Source of the DNA: Caulobacteraceae bacterium
Lineage (GTDB): Bacteria > Pseudomonadota > Alphaproteobacteria > Caulobacterales > Caulobacteraceae
DNA: 64,000 nt
Reading direction: 5' to 3'
Assembly: GCA_019748055.1 (NCBI GenBank)
Contig: JAIEQC010000014.1
Coordinates: 32,515 to 96,514 of the forward strand
The stretch's first letter is position 1. Every line of letters starts with the position of its first letter. This document shows positions 34,083-44,270 of this stretch, one piece after another. The position numbers were made by a program, and so were the translations under genes. Below the pieces are notes generated by a model. The model ran no database searches. It saw only the letters and a list, made by a program, of their open reading frames with translations, and was not told the DNA's origin.

Positions 34083-35547
34083 TGCGAACGGCCGACCGGT
34101 CGTTCTGGTGGACAAGGACCGCGGCGCCCTGCGAGTCGCAGCTGCCGATTCGCGGGCCCTGGCCTTGGGAATCCGTCCCGGCATCACTCTGGCCGACGCC
34201 CGTGCCAGCCTTCCCGAACTGGACGTCCGGCCGTTGGACGTGGAGGGCGACGCGGCGCTGTTGAAAACCCTGCTGGCGGACTTCGGCCGTTTCAGCCCCA
34301 TGATCGCGCTAGATCCGCCCTGGGGCCTGATGCTGGACGTGACGGGATGCGCTCATCTGTTCGGCGGTGAGGCGAGGCTGGTCGCTGCGGTGAGAAAAAG
34401 GGCGACCGCCTTCGGCCTGGGCGTGCGAACCTCGATTGCGCGTACACCCCAGACCGCACGTGCCCTGTGCCGGTTCGGGTCTGGCGGCGTCACGCCGGAG
34501 GGGCGAGATGCCGAGGTCGCTGGTCGTCTCCCGGTCGCGGCGCTCGAACTGACGGCCGCCGATCACCAGGCGCTGCGCCGGGCAGGCCTGGTCACCGTGG
34601 CCGAGGTGGCGGCACGCCGCCGCGACGCATTGGCCGCCCGGTTCGGCGCTGACTTCCCCGACAGACTTGACCGACTTCTGGGGCGAGTGGACGCCCGCAT
34701 CAGCCCCGTCCGTCCGGCCCCCCCCGTGCGCGTCGACCGTGTCCTGTTCGAGCCCGTGACCGAGATCGAACAGGTCGAGGCTGTGCTGGCGGATCTTCTG
34801 ACGGACTTGGAAAAGTCTCTGGAGACGCGTGGGCTCGGCGCACGCCGTCTGGTTCTGACCTTGCACCGCATCGACGGAGACGCGCGGCGCGTGACGCTGC
34901 GGACCGCACGGCCGGGACGCAAAGCCGGACCTTTCCAGAAGCTTTGGCGTGAGCGGCTGGCGTCCCTGTCGCGGCCGCTGGAGCCGGGCTTCGGCTTCGA
35001 CCATCTCAGTTTGGGTGCGGAGGCGACGTCGCCGCTGGCGCCCGAGCAGACAGGACTGGATCGGCCTGCCGACCATGCGTCGGATCTGCGCGATCTGATC
35101 GACCGTTTGAGCGCACGTCTGGGGCCGGGAGCTGTGGTTCGGATTCGACCCCTGCAATCCCATCTGCCCGAGCGGGCCTGTCGTCTTGCACCCGCCCAGG
35201 CGGCAAAGGCGGAGCTGGAACAGGAAGACGATTGGCCCGAGCCCCCCGGGGTCGACGAGCCGCCTGCGCGCCCACTGCATCTGTTCGATCCACCCCAGCC
35301 GATCGAAGCTGTCGCCTTGGCTCCCGACAGTCCGCCGGCGCGGTTCCGGTGGCGCCGCGTGGATCATCGGGTCGCACGCGCGGAGGGGCCCGAGCGAATT
35401 GAAGCGGAATGGTGGATACGGCGCGAGCGGGTGCGGGATTATTACCGCGTCGAGGACGATCAGGGCCGTCGTTTCTGGCTGTTCCGGGCGGGAAGTTATG
35501 GTGAGGAACCGGCGCCGCGGTGGTACGTGCACGGCCTGTTCGCATGA
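33970..35547 (+). CDS. imuB: inactive Y-family polymerase-like protein ImuB
   Basis: 525 residues, GTG start at 33970, placed there because the family opening RRHLAVWFPFLATDRL follows at once. The fold is that of Y-family polymerases, but the catalytic acidic motifs are replaced: WFPFLATD in place of DxDxF, and MLDVTGC where the SxDE motif should be. This matches the known ImuB role as a clamp-binding hub rather than an enzyme. Helix-hairpin regions (LRRAGLVTVAEVA) and a little-finger-like domain follow. The stop overlaps the dnaE2 start. Confidence 0.92.
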   Translation: MRRDRSSSRRHLAVWFPFLATDRLSREGAPNASDAPHDANGRPVVLVDKDRGALRVAAADSRALALGIRPGITLADARASLPELDVRPLDVEGDAALLKTLLADFGRFSPMIALDPPWGLMLDVTGCAHLFGGEARLVAAVRKRATAFGLGVRTSIARTPQTARALCRFGSGGVTPEGRDAEVAGRLPVAALELTAADHQALRRAGLVTVAEVAARRRDALAARFGADFPDRLDRLLGRVDARISPVRPAPPVRVDRVLFEPVTEIEQVEAVLADLLTDLEKSLETRGLGARRLVLTLHRIDGDARRVTLRTARPGRKAGPFQKLWRERLASLSRPLEPGFGFDHLSLGAEATSPLAPEQTGLDRPADHASDLRDLIDRLSARLGPGAVVRIRPLQSHLPERACRLAPAQAAKAELEQEDDWPEPPGVDEPPARPLHLFDPPQPIEAVALAPDSPPARFRWRRVDHRVARAEGPERIEAEWWIRRERVRDYYRVEDDQGRRFWLFRAGSYGEEPAPRWYVHGLFA

Positions 35548-38500
35548 CTGTGCCGCCCTATGCCGAGCTGGTCTGCGCCAGCAACTTTTCTTTCCTGCGT
35601 GGGTGCTCACACCCCAAGAGCCTGGTCTTGACCGCCGTACTGCGCGGGCACGTCGGGCTGGGCTTGGCGGACCGGAACACCGTCGCGGGCGTGGTCCGGG
35701 CCTGGAGCGCGCTCAGGCAACTGCGCAAGGACGGCTGGTCGCCGCCTGAGAAGCTGAGGGACGGCGGCTCGCCCGGCGAGATCGCATGGCGCGAGGATCC
35801 GCTGAACGACCCGGCACTGTCGGATCTGGTGAGAACGCGTGCCCAGGTCTTTCGGCTGCTGACCGGGACGCGGCTGGTGTTCGAGGACGGGGCGCCGCAC
35901 GTGGTCGCCTATCCGGAGGACAGGGCCGGATGGGGGCGTCTGACCCGGTTGCTGACGCTGGGCAATCGCCGGGCCAAGAAGGGCGAGTGCCGCCTCCGGT
36001 TCGACGACCTGATCGCCCACGCCGACGACCTGTTGCTGATCGTCGTCCCGCCCCGTCGGCTGGAGGGGCTGGAGGCGTGGCTGAGGACGCTGCACGCCGC
36101 CCGGCCCGGCGCGGTCTGGCTGGGCGCGGCCATGCACCGGCGAGGCGACGACCGACGGCGGCTGGCAGCCCTGAGGCGGATCTCGGAGGCGGCGAGCGCG
36201 CCGCTGCTGGCCATGAACGACGCCCTCTATCACGACCCGGCCGAGCGTGACCTTCAGGACGTCCTGACCTGCATCCGCGAGGGGGTGAGCATCGATCAGG
36301 CGGGCCGACGCCTGCTCGCCAACGCCGAGCGCCACCTGAAGTCGCCGGACGAGATGGCGCGCCTGTTCGCCGACGCGCCCGAGGCGATCGCGGAGACCCA
36401 GAACCTGCTTGCCCGCTCGATCTTCGACCTGGACCAACTGCGCTATGAATATCCCGAGGAGCCGATCCCCCCGGGCCAGACGCCGCAGGGGTGGCTGGAG
36501 ACCCTGGTCGCTCAGCATGCGCCGGTGCGCTATCCCGACGGGGTTCCGGAAAAAGTCCAGGCGACCCTGAAAAGGGAACTGGCCTTCATCGCCGAGCGGA
36601 AGCTGGCCCCCTATTTCCTGACCATCCACGACATCGTGCGCGTCGCGGAAGACAAGCGCATCCTGTGCCAAGGCCGGGGTTCTGCGGCCAATTCGGCGGT
36701 CTGTTTCGTCTTGGGGATCACAAGCGTCGATCCGGCCTCCCACGATCTGCTTTTCGAGCGTTTTCTCTCGGCAGACCGGAACGAACCGCCCGACATCGAC
36801 GTCGATTTCGAGCACGAGCGGCGCGAGGAGATCATCCAGCATATCTATCAGCGCTATGGCCGTGAACGGGCCGGCATCGCCGCCACGGTGATCCGATATC
36901 GGCCACGCAGCGCCATCCGCGAGGTCGGCAAGGCGCTGGGCCTGACCGAAGACGTCACCGCGCGGCTGGCCTCGACCCAGTGGGGCAGCTGGGGCGCCTC
37001 TATCCCCGACGTCCTGATCGAACAGGCCGGCATGGACCCGAACAATCCCATGATCCGGCGCGCGCTGGACATGGCCGGACGCATCCTGGGTTTCCCGCGC
37101 CACCTCTCCCAGCACGTGGGTGGCTTCATCCTGACGCGTGGGCGGCTGGACGAGCTGGTCCCGGTCGGCAACGCCGCCATGCCGGACCGCACCTTCATCG
37201 AGTGGGACAAGGACGACATCGACGAGCTTGGCTTGATGAAGGTCGATGTGCTGGCGCTGGGCATGCTGACCTGCATCAGGAAGGCGCTGGACCTGATGCG
37301 GGACCATCAGGGCGTCGACCTTCAGCTGCACACCGTCCCGGCTGAGCAAGCCGACGTCTACGACATGCTGTGCAGGGGCGACTCCATCGGCGTGTTCCAG
37401 GTGGAGAGCCGGGCCCAGATCAACATGCTGCCGCGCCTGCGACCCCGCGAGTTCTATGACTTGGTGATCCAGGTGGCGATCGTGCGCCCCGGGCCGATCC
37501 AGGGCGATATGGTCCATCCCTATCTGCGCCGCCGCTCGGGCAAGGAGGAAGTGGTCTACGCCCGACCCAGTCCGCCGCACGATCCGCACGAACTGAAGAA
37601 GGTGCTGCACCGGACGTTGGGCGTACCGCTGTTTCAGGAGCAGGCGATGAAGGTCGCCATGGTGGCCGCGGAGTTTAGCGACCGGGAGGCGAACGGCCTG
37701 AGGAAGGCCATGGGCACCTTCCGGGGCGACGGGACGCTGCACACCTACGAGGACCGCATGGTCGGCCGCATGATCGCACGCGGCTATGATCCCGCCTTTG
37801 CCAAGCGTTGTTTCGAGCAGATCAAGGGCTTCGGCTCCTATGGATTCCCCGAGAGCCATGCGGCCAGCTTCGGGCGACTGGTCTATGTGTCCAGCTACAT
37901 CAAGTGTCGGCACCCGGCGGCGTTCGCCTGCGCGCTTCTGAACAGCCAGCCGATGGGCTTCTACGCGCCCGCCCAGATCGTGCGTGACGCTCAGGAGCAC
38001 GGGGTCGAGGTCAGGCCGATCGACGTCAACCTGTCGGGCTGGGACAACACGCTGGAGGGGCCGGCCGAGGCGCCCGAGCTGAGGCTCGGCTTTCGCCAGA
38101 TCGACGGCTTCCGACAGGACTGGGCCGAGGCGCTGGTCGGGGCCCGAATCCGTGCCTTCGACACGGTGGAGGGCCTGATGCGCCGGGCGCGCCTGCCGGT
38201 CGCGGCTCTGCGAAAGCTGGCCGACGCCGACGCCTTCCGCTCGCTTGGGCTTGATCGCCGGGACGCGCTCTGGGCCGTCCGACGGCTGCCTGACGACGAT
38301 CCCCTGCCCCTGTTCGCCGCCGCCGACGCGCGCGAGCTGGGCGAGGAGGCGGACGCGGCGCTGCCGAAGATGGCGCTGGGCGAGCACGTGGCGGCGGATT
38401 ACCAGACCACGCGCCTGTCCCTGAAGGGGCACCCCATGGGCATGATGAGGTCCGTGTTCCGCGCCGAGGGCTTTCTGAGTTGCGCGGAAATGGCGGCGAA

Positions 38501-38873
38501 ACGGTCGGGCGCACGGGTGCGGATCGCCGGTGTGGCGCTGGTCAGACAGCGACCGGGCAACGGCAAGGCCATCTTCATCACCATCGAGGATGAGACCGGG
38601 GTCGCCAACCTGGTCCTGTGGGTCCCGACCTTCGAGGCGCACCGCCGCGTGGTCATGTCCGCCCGCGTGCTGGCGGTGGAGGGGGTGGTCGAGAAAAGCC
38701 CCGAGGGCGTCGTCCACCTGATGGCCCAGCGCCTGTGGGACCGCACCGACGAGCTGAACCGCCTGTCGCCGGACCACACGCCGGTGATCCAGCTGTCGGG
38801 CGCCGACGAGTTCATCAAGCCCCAGCACCCCCGGAACCTGCGCGTCCTGCCCGGCTCCCGGGACTTTCACTGA
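35544..38873 (+). CDS. dnaE2: error-prone DNA polymerase DnaE2
   Basis: 1109 residues from ATG 35544 (ATGA overlap with imuB). Second C-family polymerase, the catalytic member of the ImuA-ImuB-DnaE2 translesion mutasome. It opens with a PHP domain (YAELVCASNFSFLRGCSHP), followed by the polymerase core with GRGSAANSAVCFVLGIT and PDIDVDFEHERREEI (catalytic aspartates near 416-420), then HVGGFILTRG, LGMLTCIRKAL and SYGFPESHAASFGRLVY. It ends in an OB-fold. The shorter length and the missing C-terminal tail compared with DnaE1 are typical. Confidence 0.96.
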   Translation: MTVPPYAELVCASNFSFLRGCSHPKSLVLTAVLRGHVGLGLADRNTVAGVVRAWSALRQLRKDGWSPPEKLRDGGSPGEIAWREDPLNDPALSDLVRTRAQVFRLLTGTRLVFEDGAPHVVAYPEDRAGWGRLTRLLTLGNRRAKKGECRLRFDDLIAHADDLLLIVVPPRRLEGLEAWLRTLHAARPGAVWLGAAMHRRGDDRRRLAALRRISEAASAPLLAMNDALYHDPAERDLQDVLTCIREGVSIDQAGRRLLANAERHLKSPDEMARLFADAPEAIAETQNLLARSIFDLDQLRYEYPEEPIPPGQTPQGWLETLVAQHAPVRYPDGVPEKVQATLKRELAFIAERKLAPYFLTIHDIVRVAEDKRILCQGRGSAANSAVCFVLGITSVDPASHDLLFERFLSADRNEPPDIDVDFEHERREEIIQHIYQRYGRERAGIAATVIRYRPRSAIREVGKALGLTEDVTARLASTQWGSWGASIPDVLIEQAGMDPNNPMIRRALDMAGRILGFPRHLSQHVGGFILTRGRLDELVPVGNAAMPDRTFIEWDKDDIDELGLMKVDVLALGMLTCIRKALDLMRDHQGVDLQLHTVPAEQADVYDMLCRGDSIGVFQVESRAQINMLPRLRPREFYDLVIQVAIVRPGPIQGDMVHPYLRRRSGKEEVVYARPSPPHDPHELKKVLHRTLGVPLFQEQAMKVAMVAAEFSDREANGLRKAMGTFRGDGTLHTYEDRMVGRMIARGYDPAFAKRCFEQIKGFGSYGFPESHAASFGRLVYVSSYIKCRHPAAFACALLNSQPMGFYAPAQIVRDAQEHGVEVRPIDVNLSGWDNTLEGPAEAPELRLGFRQIDGFRQDWAEALVGARIRAFDTVEGLMRRARLPVAALRKLADADAFRSLGLDRRDALWAVRRLPDDDPLPLFAAADARELGEEADAALPKMALGEHVAADYQTTRLSLKGHPMGMMRSVFRAEGFLSCAEMAAKRSGARVRIAGVALVRQRPGNGKAIFITIEDETGVANLVLWVPTFEAHRRVVMSARVLAVEGVVEKSPEGVVHLMAQRLWDRTDELNRLSPDHTPVIQLSGADEFIKPQHPRNLRVLPGSRDFH

Positions 38874-38894
38874 TGTCGGGCGGCCCCTTGGTCG

Positions 38895-40124
38895 TCAGGC
38901 CGCGACCGCCGACCTCGCCAGGGCGCACTGGCCCCAGATTTCCGACAGCGCCGTGACCAGCCGATCCACGTCGTCGTCGGAATGAACGGGCGAAGGCGTG
39001 ATGCGCAGCCGCTCGGTGCCCTTGGGCACGGTCGGATAGTTGATCGGCTGTACGTAGATTCCGTGCCGCTCCATCAGCCAGTCGGACACCAGCTTGCACT
39101 TGTGCGGGTCGCCGACCATCACCGGGATGATGTGACTGGGGTTGTCCATCATCGGTATGCCCGCGGCCGCCAGTCGGGCGCGGACGGTGGCCACCCGCTC
39201 CTTGTGACGGGCACGTTCGATCTCGGACGACTTGAGGTGCCGGATCGAAGCCGCGGCGCCGGCGGCGACGGCCGGGGGCAGGGCTGTGGTGAAGATGAAG
39301 CCCGAAGCGAAGCTGCGGACGAAGTCGATCAGGTCGGTCGAGCCGGTGATGTAGCCGCCCATGACTCCGAAGGCCTTGCCCAGGGTCCCCTCGATCACAG
39401 TCACCCGGTCCATCAGACCTTCGCGCTCGGCGATGCCGCCGCCGCGGGGGCCGTACAGGCCGACTGCATGGACCTCGTCCAGATAGGTCAGGGCGCCGTG
39501 CTTTTCGGCGACGTCCAGGATTTCGGCCATGGGGCAGATGTCGCCGTCCATGGAGTAGACGCTTTCGAAGGCGACCAGCTTGCTGCGGCCGGGCTCCAGC
39601 GCCGACAGGCGGCGGTCCAGATCTTCCGGGTCGTTGTGGCGGAACACCTGGCATTCGGCGCGCGAGTGGCGGATGCCCTCGATCATCGAGGCGTGGTTGC
39701 CCGCGTCAGACAGGACGACGCAGTCCGGCAGGCGCGCTGCCAGCGTCGACAGCGCGGCCCAGTTCGACACGTAGCCGGAGGTGAACAGCAGCGCCGCCTC
39801 CTTGCCGTGCAGATCGGCCAGTTCGCGCTCCAGGAGGACATGGTGGTGGTTGGTGCCGGAGATGTTGCGCGTGCCCCCGGCGCCTGCGCCGCACTCGTCC
39901 AGCGCCGTGTGCATGGCGCGCAGCACGGGCTTGGACTGGCCCATGCCCAGATAGTCGTTGGAGCACCAGACGGTGACGTCCTGCACCGGGCGCTCGCCGC
40001 CCTCATAGCGGCAGGCGTTGGGAAAGGCGCCGGCCTTGCGCTCCAGCTCGGCGAAAACGCGGTAGCGCCCCTCGGCTCGAAGCATGTCCAGCTGCGCGGC
40101 GAAGAAGTCGTCGTAGGTCGACAT
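38895..40124 (-). CDS. hemA: 5-aminolevulinate synthase HemA (C4 pathway)
   Basis: 409 residues. Condenses glycine with succinyl-CoA, the first step toward haem and bacteriochlorophyll. The N-terminus [20 protein letters not shown] and ELERKAG fit ALAS; the PLP lysine is Lys250 in EGTLGKAFG, and [16 protein letters not shown] and [11 protein letters not shown] are intact. ATG 40124 has a GGGAGGGG ribosome site. Last gene of the long bch-puh operon, which dedicates this copy to pigment synthesis; a housekeeping copy elsewhere is possible. Confidence 0.95.
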   Translation of the reverse strand: MSTYDDFFAAQLDMLRAEGRYRVFAELERKAGAFPNACRYEGGERPVQDVTVWCSNDYLGMGQSKPVLRAMHTALDECGAGAGGTRNISGTNHHHVLLERELADLHGKEAALLFTSGYVSNWAALSTLAARLPDCVVLSDAGNHASMIEGIRHSRAECQVFRHNDPEDLDRRLSALEPGRSKLVAFESVYSMDGDICPMAEILDVAEKHGALTYLDEVHAVGLYGPRGGGIAEREGLMDRVTVIEGTLGKAFGVMGGYITGSTDLIDFVRSFASGFIFTTALPPAVAAGAAASIRHLKSSEIERARHKERVATVRARLAAAGIPMMDNPSHIIPVMVGDPHKCKLVSDWLMERHGIYVQPINYPTVPKGTERLRITPSPVHSDDDVDRLVTALSEIWGQCALARSAVAA

Positions 40125-40162
40125 GGCGGCCCCTCCCAAGGTCGTTTCGTTTCTTGTGTCCA

Positions 40163-40945
40163 TCATGCGCGGGGTCTCCGCGCGTCGCGTTCCAGTGCCC
40201 AGCCCCACAGGGCCCGGTCCGGCGAGGGCGCCATCAGGAACAGGTGTTCGATCAGTCCCAGCCCCGCCAGTCCGGCGGTCAGGGCGAAGCCCAGCGCGGC
40301 GCCGGAGCCCAGCTCGGGGTCCACGGCGCGGGACCCGAGGGCCCAGGTCAGGCCGGCCGAGGCCAGCAGCGACAGCGGCATCAGGGCGTTCAGCGGACGG
40401 CGCACGAACCAGACGCGCAGATGCTCCAGCGCGGCCGGCAGGAAGGCCAGCGGCGGATTGGCGACGCCCAGATAGATGTTCAGCTTTGTCGACAGGCGCA
40501 GGGCGAACAGGACGGCGAAGGTGATCAGCCCCGTCGGATTGGCCCCGTTCCAGGCCAGGGCGACGACGATCGCCAGCGTCGCCGCCAGCGCCAGTTCGTG
40601 ATGCATGACGGCTGCGGCGGCGGCGCGGAAGCGCGCGAACCCGCCCGCGGGCGGTGCGGCCCGGCTGTGCTCTCCGGCGACGCGGCCGGACAGGAAGGCC
40701 AGTTCGTGCCAGCCCCAGACGGTCAGGGCGGCGACGAAGCCGACGACCGAACCGACGACGTCCGGCTCCCGCGCGGCCCAGGCCAGCGCCGCGAGAGCCG
40801 CCACGGCCAGAACGCCGCCGACGCCCAGGATCGCCCCGGTCGCGCCGACCGGTCGACGAACGAGCCACAGCACAAGGCCGGTCGAGGCCCACCACAGGAC
40901 GAGCGCGACCCCAAGTCCGGTCAGAAGGGTAGACAGGCCGGTCAC
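40163..40945 (-). CDS. puhE: photosynthetic complex assembly protein PuhE (DUF3623)
   Basis: 260 residues, GTG start overlapping the acsF stop. Polytopic membrane protein with about seven hydrophobic segments. Recognisable PuhE stretches are [31 protein letters not shown] and [19 protein letters not shown]. It affects reaction-centre assembly and bacteriochlorophyll levels in phototrophic Proteobacteria. Position between acsF and hemA is a standard PGC order. Confidence 0.88.
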   Translation of the reverse strand: MTGLSTLLTGLGVALVLWWASTGLVLWLVRRPVGATGAILGVGGVLAVAALAALAWAAREPDVVGSVVGFVAALTVWGWHELAFLSGRVAGEHSRAAPPAGGFARFRAAAAAVMHHELALAATLAIVVALAWNGANPTGLITFAVLFALRLSTKLNIYLGVANPPLAFLPAALEHLRVWFVRRPLNALMPLSLLASAGLTWALGSRAVDPELGSGAALGFALTAGLAGLGLIEHLFLMAPSPDRALWGWALERDARRPRA

Positions 40946-42054
40946 CAGGTCGGCGCCAGGCGCACGCTGGCCGGCGGCACATTGCGCTTCACCGGCAGGA
41001 AGTACATGCCGATCAGGGCGCCGGCGGCGGCGACGCCGTGTCGGATCTTGCCCATCAGACCCGACAGACCCCCGCGCACGGCCGCCGCGCCGAGGCCGTC
41101 GGCGGCGCGGCGCAGGTCCTCGAACCCCTTGCGAAACTTCGGCGCGTCGGTGTCGAGGACGACCGGGAAGACCTGCCTGCTGATCTCGTTGGTGATCCGG
41201 AAGACCTCGAGGTCGTACTCCGACGGATCGACGCCCAGGGCCGCATGGAACGCGGGCCGCGCGTGGTCGCGCACGTACATCGTCGCGTAGACGGACAGCA
41301 GGAAGAAGCGGATCCACCAGACGTTCGGCCCCTTCAGCAGTTTGGGGTCCGTCCGCATCAACAGGGCGAAGGCCTCGCCGTGGCGGAACTCGTCGTTGCA
41401 CCACTCCTTGAACCAGTTGAAGATCGGGTGGAACCGCAGTTCAGGATGCCGCTCCAGCTGGCGATAGATGGCGATGTAGCGGGCGTAGCCGATCTTCTCC
41501 GACAGATAGACGGCGTAGTAGATGAACTTGGGCTTGAAGTAGGTGTACGACTTGGCCTTCGTCAGAAAGCCCAGGTCCACGCCGATGCCGGCGTCCTTCA
41601 GCGTCTCGTTGATGAAGCCCGCATGGCGGCTCTCGTCGCGGCTGAGCAGCTTGAACAGCTTCTTGATGTCCGGGTTCGTGACCCGCTTGGCGATCTCGGC
41701 ATAGAGGACGCAGCCCGAGAATTCGGACGTCACCGAGCTCACCAGGAAGTCGATGAACTCCTTGCGCAGCTCTTCGGGCAGGCCCTCGATCACGCCCTCG
41801 AAGGCCTCTTCACGACGGAAGTGGTAGCGGTTCGGGTCGGCCGACATTTCGGCCAGAAGCTGGTCCCATTCGGCGCGCACGGGCGAGACGTCGATCCGGT
41901 CCATGGCGGCGAAGTCGGTAGTGTAGAACCGCGGCGTCAGCACCGTGTCGGTGCGCGCCATGGCGGTGGTGTCGACGCCGGGCACGGCGGCGGCGCGGGC
42001 CGAGCGGCGCGGCCGGCGGGTGATGGGGCCTTCGTCCAGAGCGATGGCGGTCAC
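40942..42054 (-). CDS. acsF: aerobic Mg-protoporphyrin IX monomethyl ester cyclase AcsF
   Basis: 370 residues. Oxygen-dependent di-iron enzyme forming ring E of the chlorin. Ferritin-like iron ligands: Glu111 (SEFSGC), DESRH at 140-144, and DEFRH at 221-225. [13 protein letters not shown] and [20 protein letters not shown] are family signatures. The presence of AcsF means ring E can be closed in air, as in aerobic anoxygenic phototrophs. The N-terminal about 40 residues are Arg/Ala-rich and probably disordered. Overlaps both neighbours by four bases. Confidence 0.95.
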   Translation of the reverse strand: MTAIALDEGPITRRPRRSARAAAVPGVDTTAMARTDTVLTPRFYTTDFAAMDRIDVSPVRAEWDQLLAEMSADPNRYHFRREEAFEGVIEGLPEELRKEFIDFLVSSVTSEFSGCVLYAEIAKRVTNPDIKKLFKLLSRDESRHAGFINETLKDAGIGVDLGFLTKAKSYTYFKPKFIYYAVYLSEKIGYARYIAIYRQLERHPELRFHPIFNWFKEWCNDEFRHGEAFALLMRTDPKLLKGPNVWWIRFFLLSVYATMYVRDHARPAFHAALGVDPSEYDLEVFRITNEISRQVFPVVLDTDAPKFRKGFEDLRRAADGLGAAAVRGGLSGLMGKIRHGVAAAGALIGMYFLPVKRNVPPASVRLAPTW

Positions 42055-42338
42055 AGGCGCCTCCCGGAGGTGAAGCTGACTTCGTAGAGTTCGGACAGTT
42101 CCAGCCGCGCCGACAGGCGGGTCCAGAACCGTTCCAGCGGGCCCGCGCGGCGCAGGCTGGCGGTGCGGCGGAAGGTGCGACGCTCGCCGAAGGGCACGGC
42201 GATCGGGTCGCCATGGACGTGCACCTGATCGCCCGGCCGGATCTCGGGATCGCCATCCAGCACCACGTGGGCGTACAGGTTGTCGGAGGTGTGCTCGACC
42301 TCGACCGTGCAGGGCAGGCGCTCCAGGCGGGTGGGCAT
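42051..42338 (-). CDS. small conserved PGC protein between acsF and puhC, function unknown
   Basis: 95 residues. No signal peptide or membrane helix. The middle looks like a small beta domain ([18 protein letters not shown]), followed by a basic helix [21 protein letters not shown] protein of this size is commonly found between puhC and acsF in proteobacterial photosynthesis clusters, but no function is established. It overlaps acsF by four bases and shares one base with puhC, so it is cotranscribed and presumably serves cyclase or reaction-centre assembly. Confidence 0.75.
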   Translation of the reverse strand: MPTRLERLPCTVEVEHTSDNLYAHVVLDGDPEIRPGDQVHVHGDPIAVPFGERRTFRRTASLRRAGPLERFWTRLSARLELSELYEVSFTSGRRL

Positions 42339-42790
42339 CAGGCGGCTCCTTGGTGCAGCAGATCGCGGAAGGCCGCGCGGTTGTCGGGCCCGAAGGCGTC
42401 CAGCTTCAGCGTGCGCCCGGTGGCGGGATCGCTGAGGCTCAGCGCGCCGTCGCGGCTTTCCGACATCACGAAGGGCGTTTCGGGCCCCAGGCCCCGCATC
42501 TTGCGGTCGCGGGTCAGGGTGCGGGCGACGCCGCGCAGGAAGCCGCCGGAATCCGGCGGGATGACCACGTCGCGACCGCCGCCGACCGCCTGGACGACCA
42601 CGGACCCGTCGGCGCGGTCCTGAAACCGCACCTGTCGGCTGACCGCCGGCGCCTCGGGCGAAGCGGCGGGGGCCTCAGGCATCGGGACCCAGCCGGCCTG
42701 GACCGCGCCGACCGCGCCGACGCAGGTCAGCAGCAGCACGGCCGAGGCGATCAGGGGCGTCTTGCCGATGACGGGGTCGTGGTCGGACAT
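42338..42790 (-). CDS. puhC: photosynthetic complex assembly protein PuhC
   Basis: 150 residues from ATG 42790. One N-terminal membrane helix ([19 protein letters not shown]) and a periplasmic domain with [28 protein letters not shown] and [20 protein letters not shown], the diagnostic PuhC run. It supports assembly of the RC-LH1 core. It lies between puhB (11-bp gap) and the 95-residue gene. Confidence 0.88.
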   Translation of the reverse strand: MSDHDPVIGKTPLIASAVLLLTCVGAVGAVQAGWVPMPEAPAASPEAPAVSRQVRFQDRADGSVVVQAVGGGRDVVIPPDSGGFLRGVARTLTRDRKMRGLGPETPFVMSESRDGALSLSDPATGRTLKLDAFGPDNRAAFRDLLHQGAA

Positions 42791-42801
42791 GGTCGGGATC
42801 C

Positions 42802-43476
42802 TCAGGCGGCGGCCGGTTCGCCGGCGGGATCGCGGCGACGGCGCCGAGCCGGAGCCGCGGCGGGTGACGGCATGCGGGCGCGCTCGCGCACCTCGCCACG
42901 CCAGGCCTCGGTCAGAAGCTCGGCGACGGCCTGGGCGTCGGGGACCGCGCGCATCATCGGCTCGGGGTGGACGATCCGCCAGGGCCGAGCGTGCGGCCAC
43001 AGGTGCGGATAGGCGATCTTGCTATCGGGCGTCAGACGCAGGGGGATGTCGCCGACGCCCGTCGCGTCGACCTTGATCCCGGCCGACTCGATGCGGCGGT
43101 AGGGGACCTGGAAGATCTTCGACAGGGCCACGCCGTGACGCAGCACGAAGCGGCGGTTGGTCAGGGTGTAGACCGTGGTCCGCGCCGCCAGCCAGGCATA
43201 GCCGGTCAGCAGGGCGACCGCTGCGGCGCCGATCACGGCCACCACCAGCACGTCCATGGCCAAGCCGCCGACATCGCGTCCCTGCGACCAGCCCACGGCG
43301 ACGCGCCAGACGGCGATCACGGCGAAATAGGCCGCGATGACCCGCACGTGCAGGGCGGTCCGGGCCAGGACGCGCCAGTCGGGCGCGCCCTGCCACAGGA
43401 TGTGCTCGCCCTCGGGCAGTTGGGCGGGAAGGCCGCGGATCGGCTCCCCGCCGTGCTCGTTTGGATGCTCGGTCAC
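42802..43476 (-). CDS. puhB: photosynthetic complex assembly protein PuhB
   Basis: 224 residues, GTG start overlapping the puhA stop (GTGA). Opens with GLPAQLPEGEHILWQGAPDW and has three membrane helices. The PH-like core YTLTNRRFVLRHGVALSK and PYRRIESAGIKVDATGVGDI is typical. It assists reaction-centre assembly. The tail is rich in Arg, Ala and Pro and is probably flexible. Confidence 0.92.
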   Translation of the reverse strand: MTEHPNEHGGEPIRGLPAQLPEGEHILWQGAPDWRVLARTALHVRVIAAYFAVIAVWRVAVGWSQGRDVGGLAMDVLVVAVIGAAAVALLTGYAWLAARTTVYTLTNRRFVLRHGVALSKIFQVPYRRIESAGIKVDATGVGDIPLRLTPDSKIAYPHLWPHARPWRIVHPEPMMRAVPDAQAVAELLTEAWRGEVRERARMPSPAAAPARRRRRDPAGEPAAA

Positions 43477-44249
43477 AGCCAGGGCTCCTGACGGTCCGGC
43501 GTGGCGTACAGGTAGCCGCCGCCGTAGTAGGCCATGATCCGCTCTTCCTCGTTGAGCGTGATCGTCTCGGGCTGGGCCAGGCCGGGAATGCCGGCGAACT
43601 GGGCCGCCGTCAGGGCGCCGACCTCGACGACCCTCTTGCCGCCCTTGACCACGCACTGGTTGACCGGGATCAGCGCCGTGCGGCCCGTCGCGGCGACCGT
43701 CATCTCGTGATAGCGCGCGATGAACTCGGACCGGTCGGCCCAGACGTCGGTGACCGTGCCGGCCACCTGACCGTCGCAGCCGACGACCTGGAAGCCGCGC
43801 GGGTCTGGATCCTCGGACGCCAGGTGGTAGGTCGGATCGGCCCGCAGCGGCACGATCCGCGCCACCCCGTGCAGCGTCATGTCCGGATAGTTGGGACGCT
43901 CGGCCCAGGCCGCGGGGCCCACGCCATCGGCCAGCGGATTGCCCGTCGGCTCGATCGGGGATCCGTCGGTCGCCGCGCTGCGGACGGCGGCCAGCGGACG
44001 CGTGTCCCGCTTGCCGTCCGGCACGGTGCGTGTGCCGTGGCCGTGCGGCAGGCGGAAGGTCTTGGGCTTGGGATTGAGGAAGGTTCCCAGCGGCTCCAGC
44101 CGGCCGGTGACGTCGTTCTCCAGCGGGAAGCCCTCTCGCCGGTTTTCACGGCGCAGGTAAATGATCAGTCCGGCGAAGAAGAGCCAGAAGACCCAGAGCA
44201 CGAGTTCCGCGGCGTCGAAGGCCCGGAAGAGGAAGAAATCGTTGTCCAT
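43473..44249 (-). CDS. puhA: photosynthetic reaction centre H subunit PuhA
   Basis: 258 residues. One N-terminal transmembrane helix (LVLWVFWLFFAGLIIYLRRE, about 17-36), then a soluble cytoplasmic domain containing EGFPLENDVTG, the hallmark after the helix, PKTFRLPHGHGTRTVP, and the PRC-barrel region VAGTVTDVWADRSEFIARY. It caps the L-M pair and guides protons to QB. puhA is downstream of lhaA and upstream of puhB, as in most proteobacterial PGCs. Confidence 0.97.
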   Translation of the reverse strand: MDNDFFLFRAFDAAELVLWVFWLFFAGLIIYLRRENRREGFPLENDVTGRLEPLGTFLNPKPKTFRLPHGHGTRTVPDGKRDTRPLAAVRSAATDGSPIEPTGNPLADGVGPAAWAERPNYPDMTLHGVARIVPLRADPTYHLASEDPDPRGFQVVGCDGQVAGTVTDVWADRSEFIARYHEMTVAATGRTALIPVNQCVVKGGKRVVEVGALTAAQFAGIPGLAQPETITLNEEERIMAYYGGGYLYATPDRQEPWL

Positions 44250-44270
44250 GCCACTGTCCTTTCGATGGGA

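Noticed and set aside
35607..38870. 1087-codon minus-strand frame opposite dnaE2
   Set aside because: Antisense shadow of an unambiguous DnaE2; no motifs.
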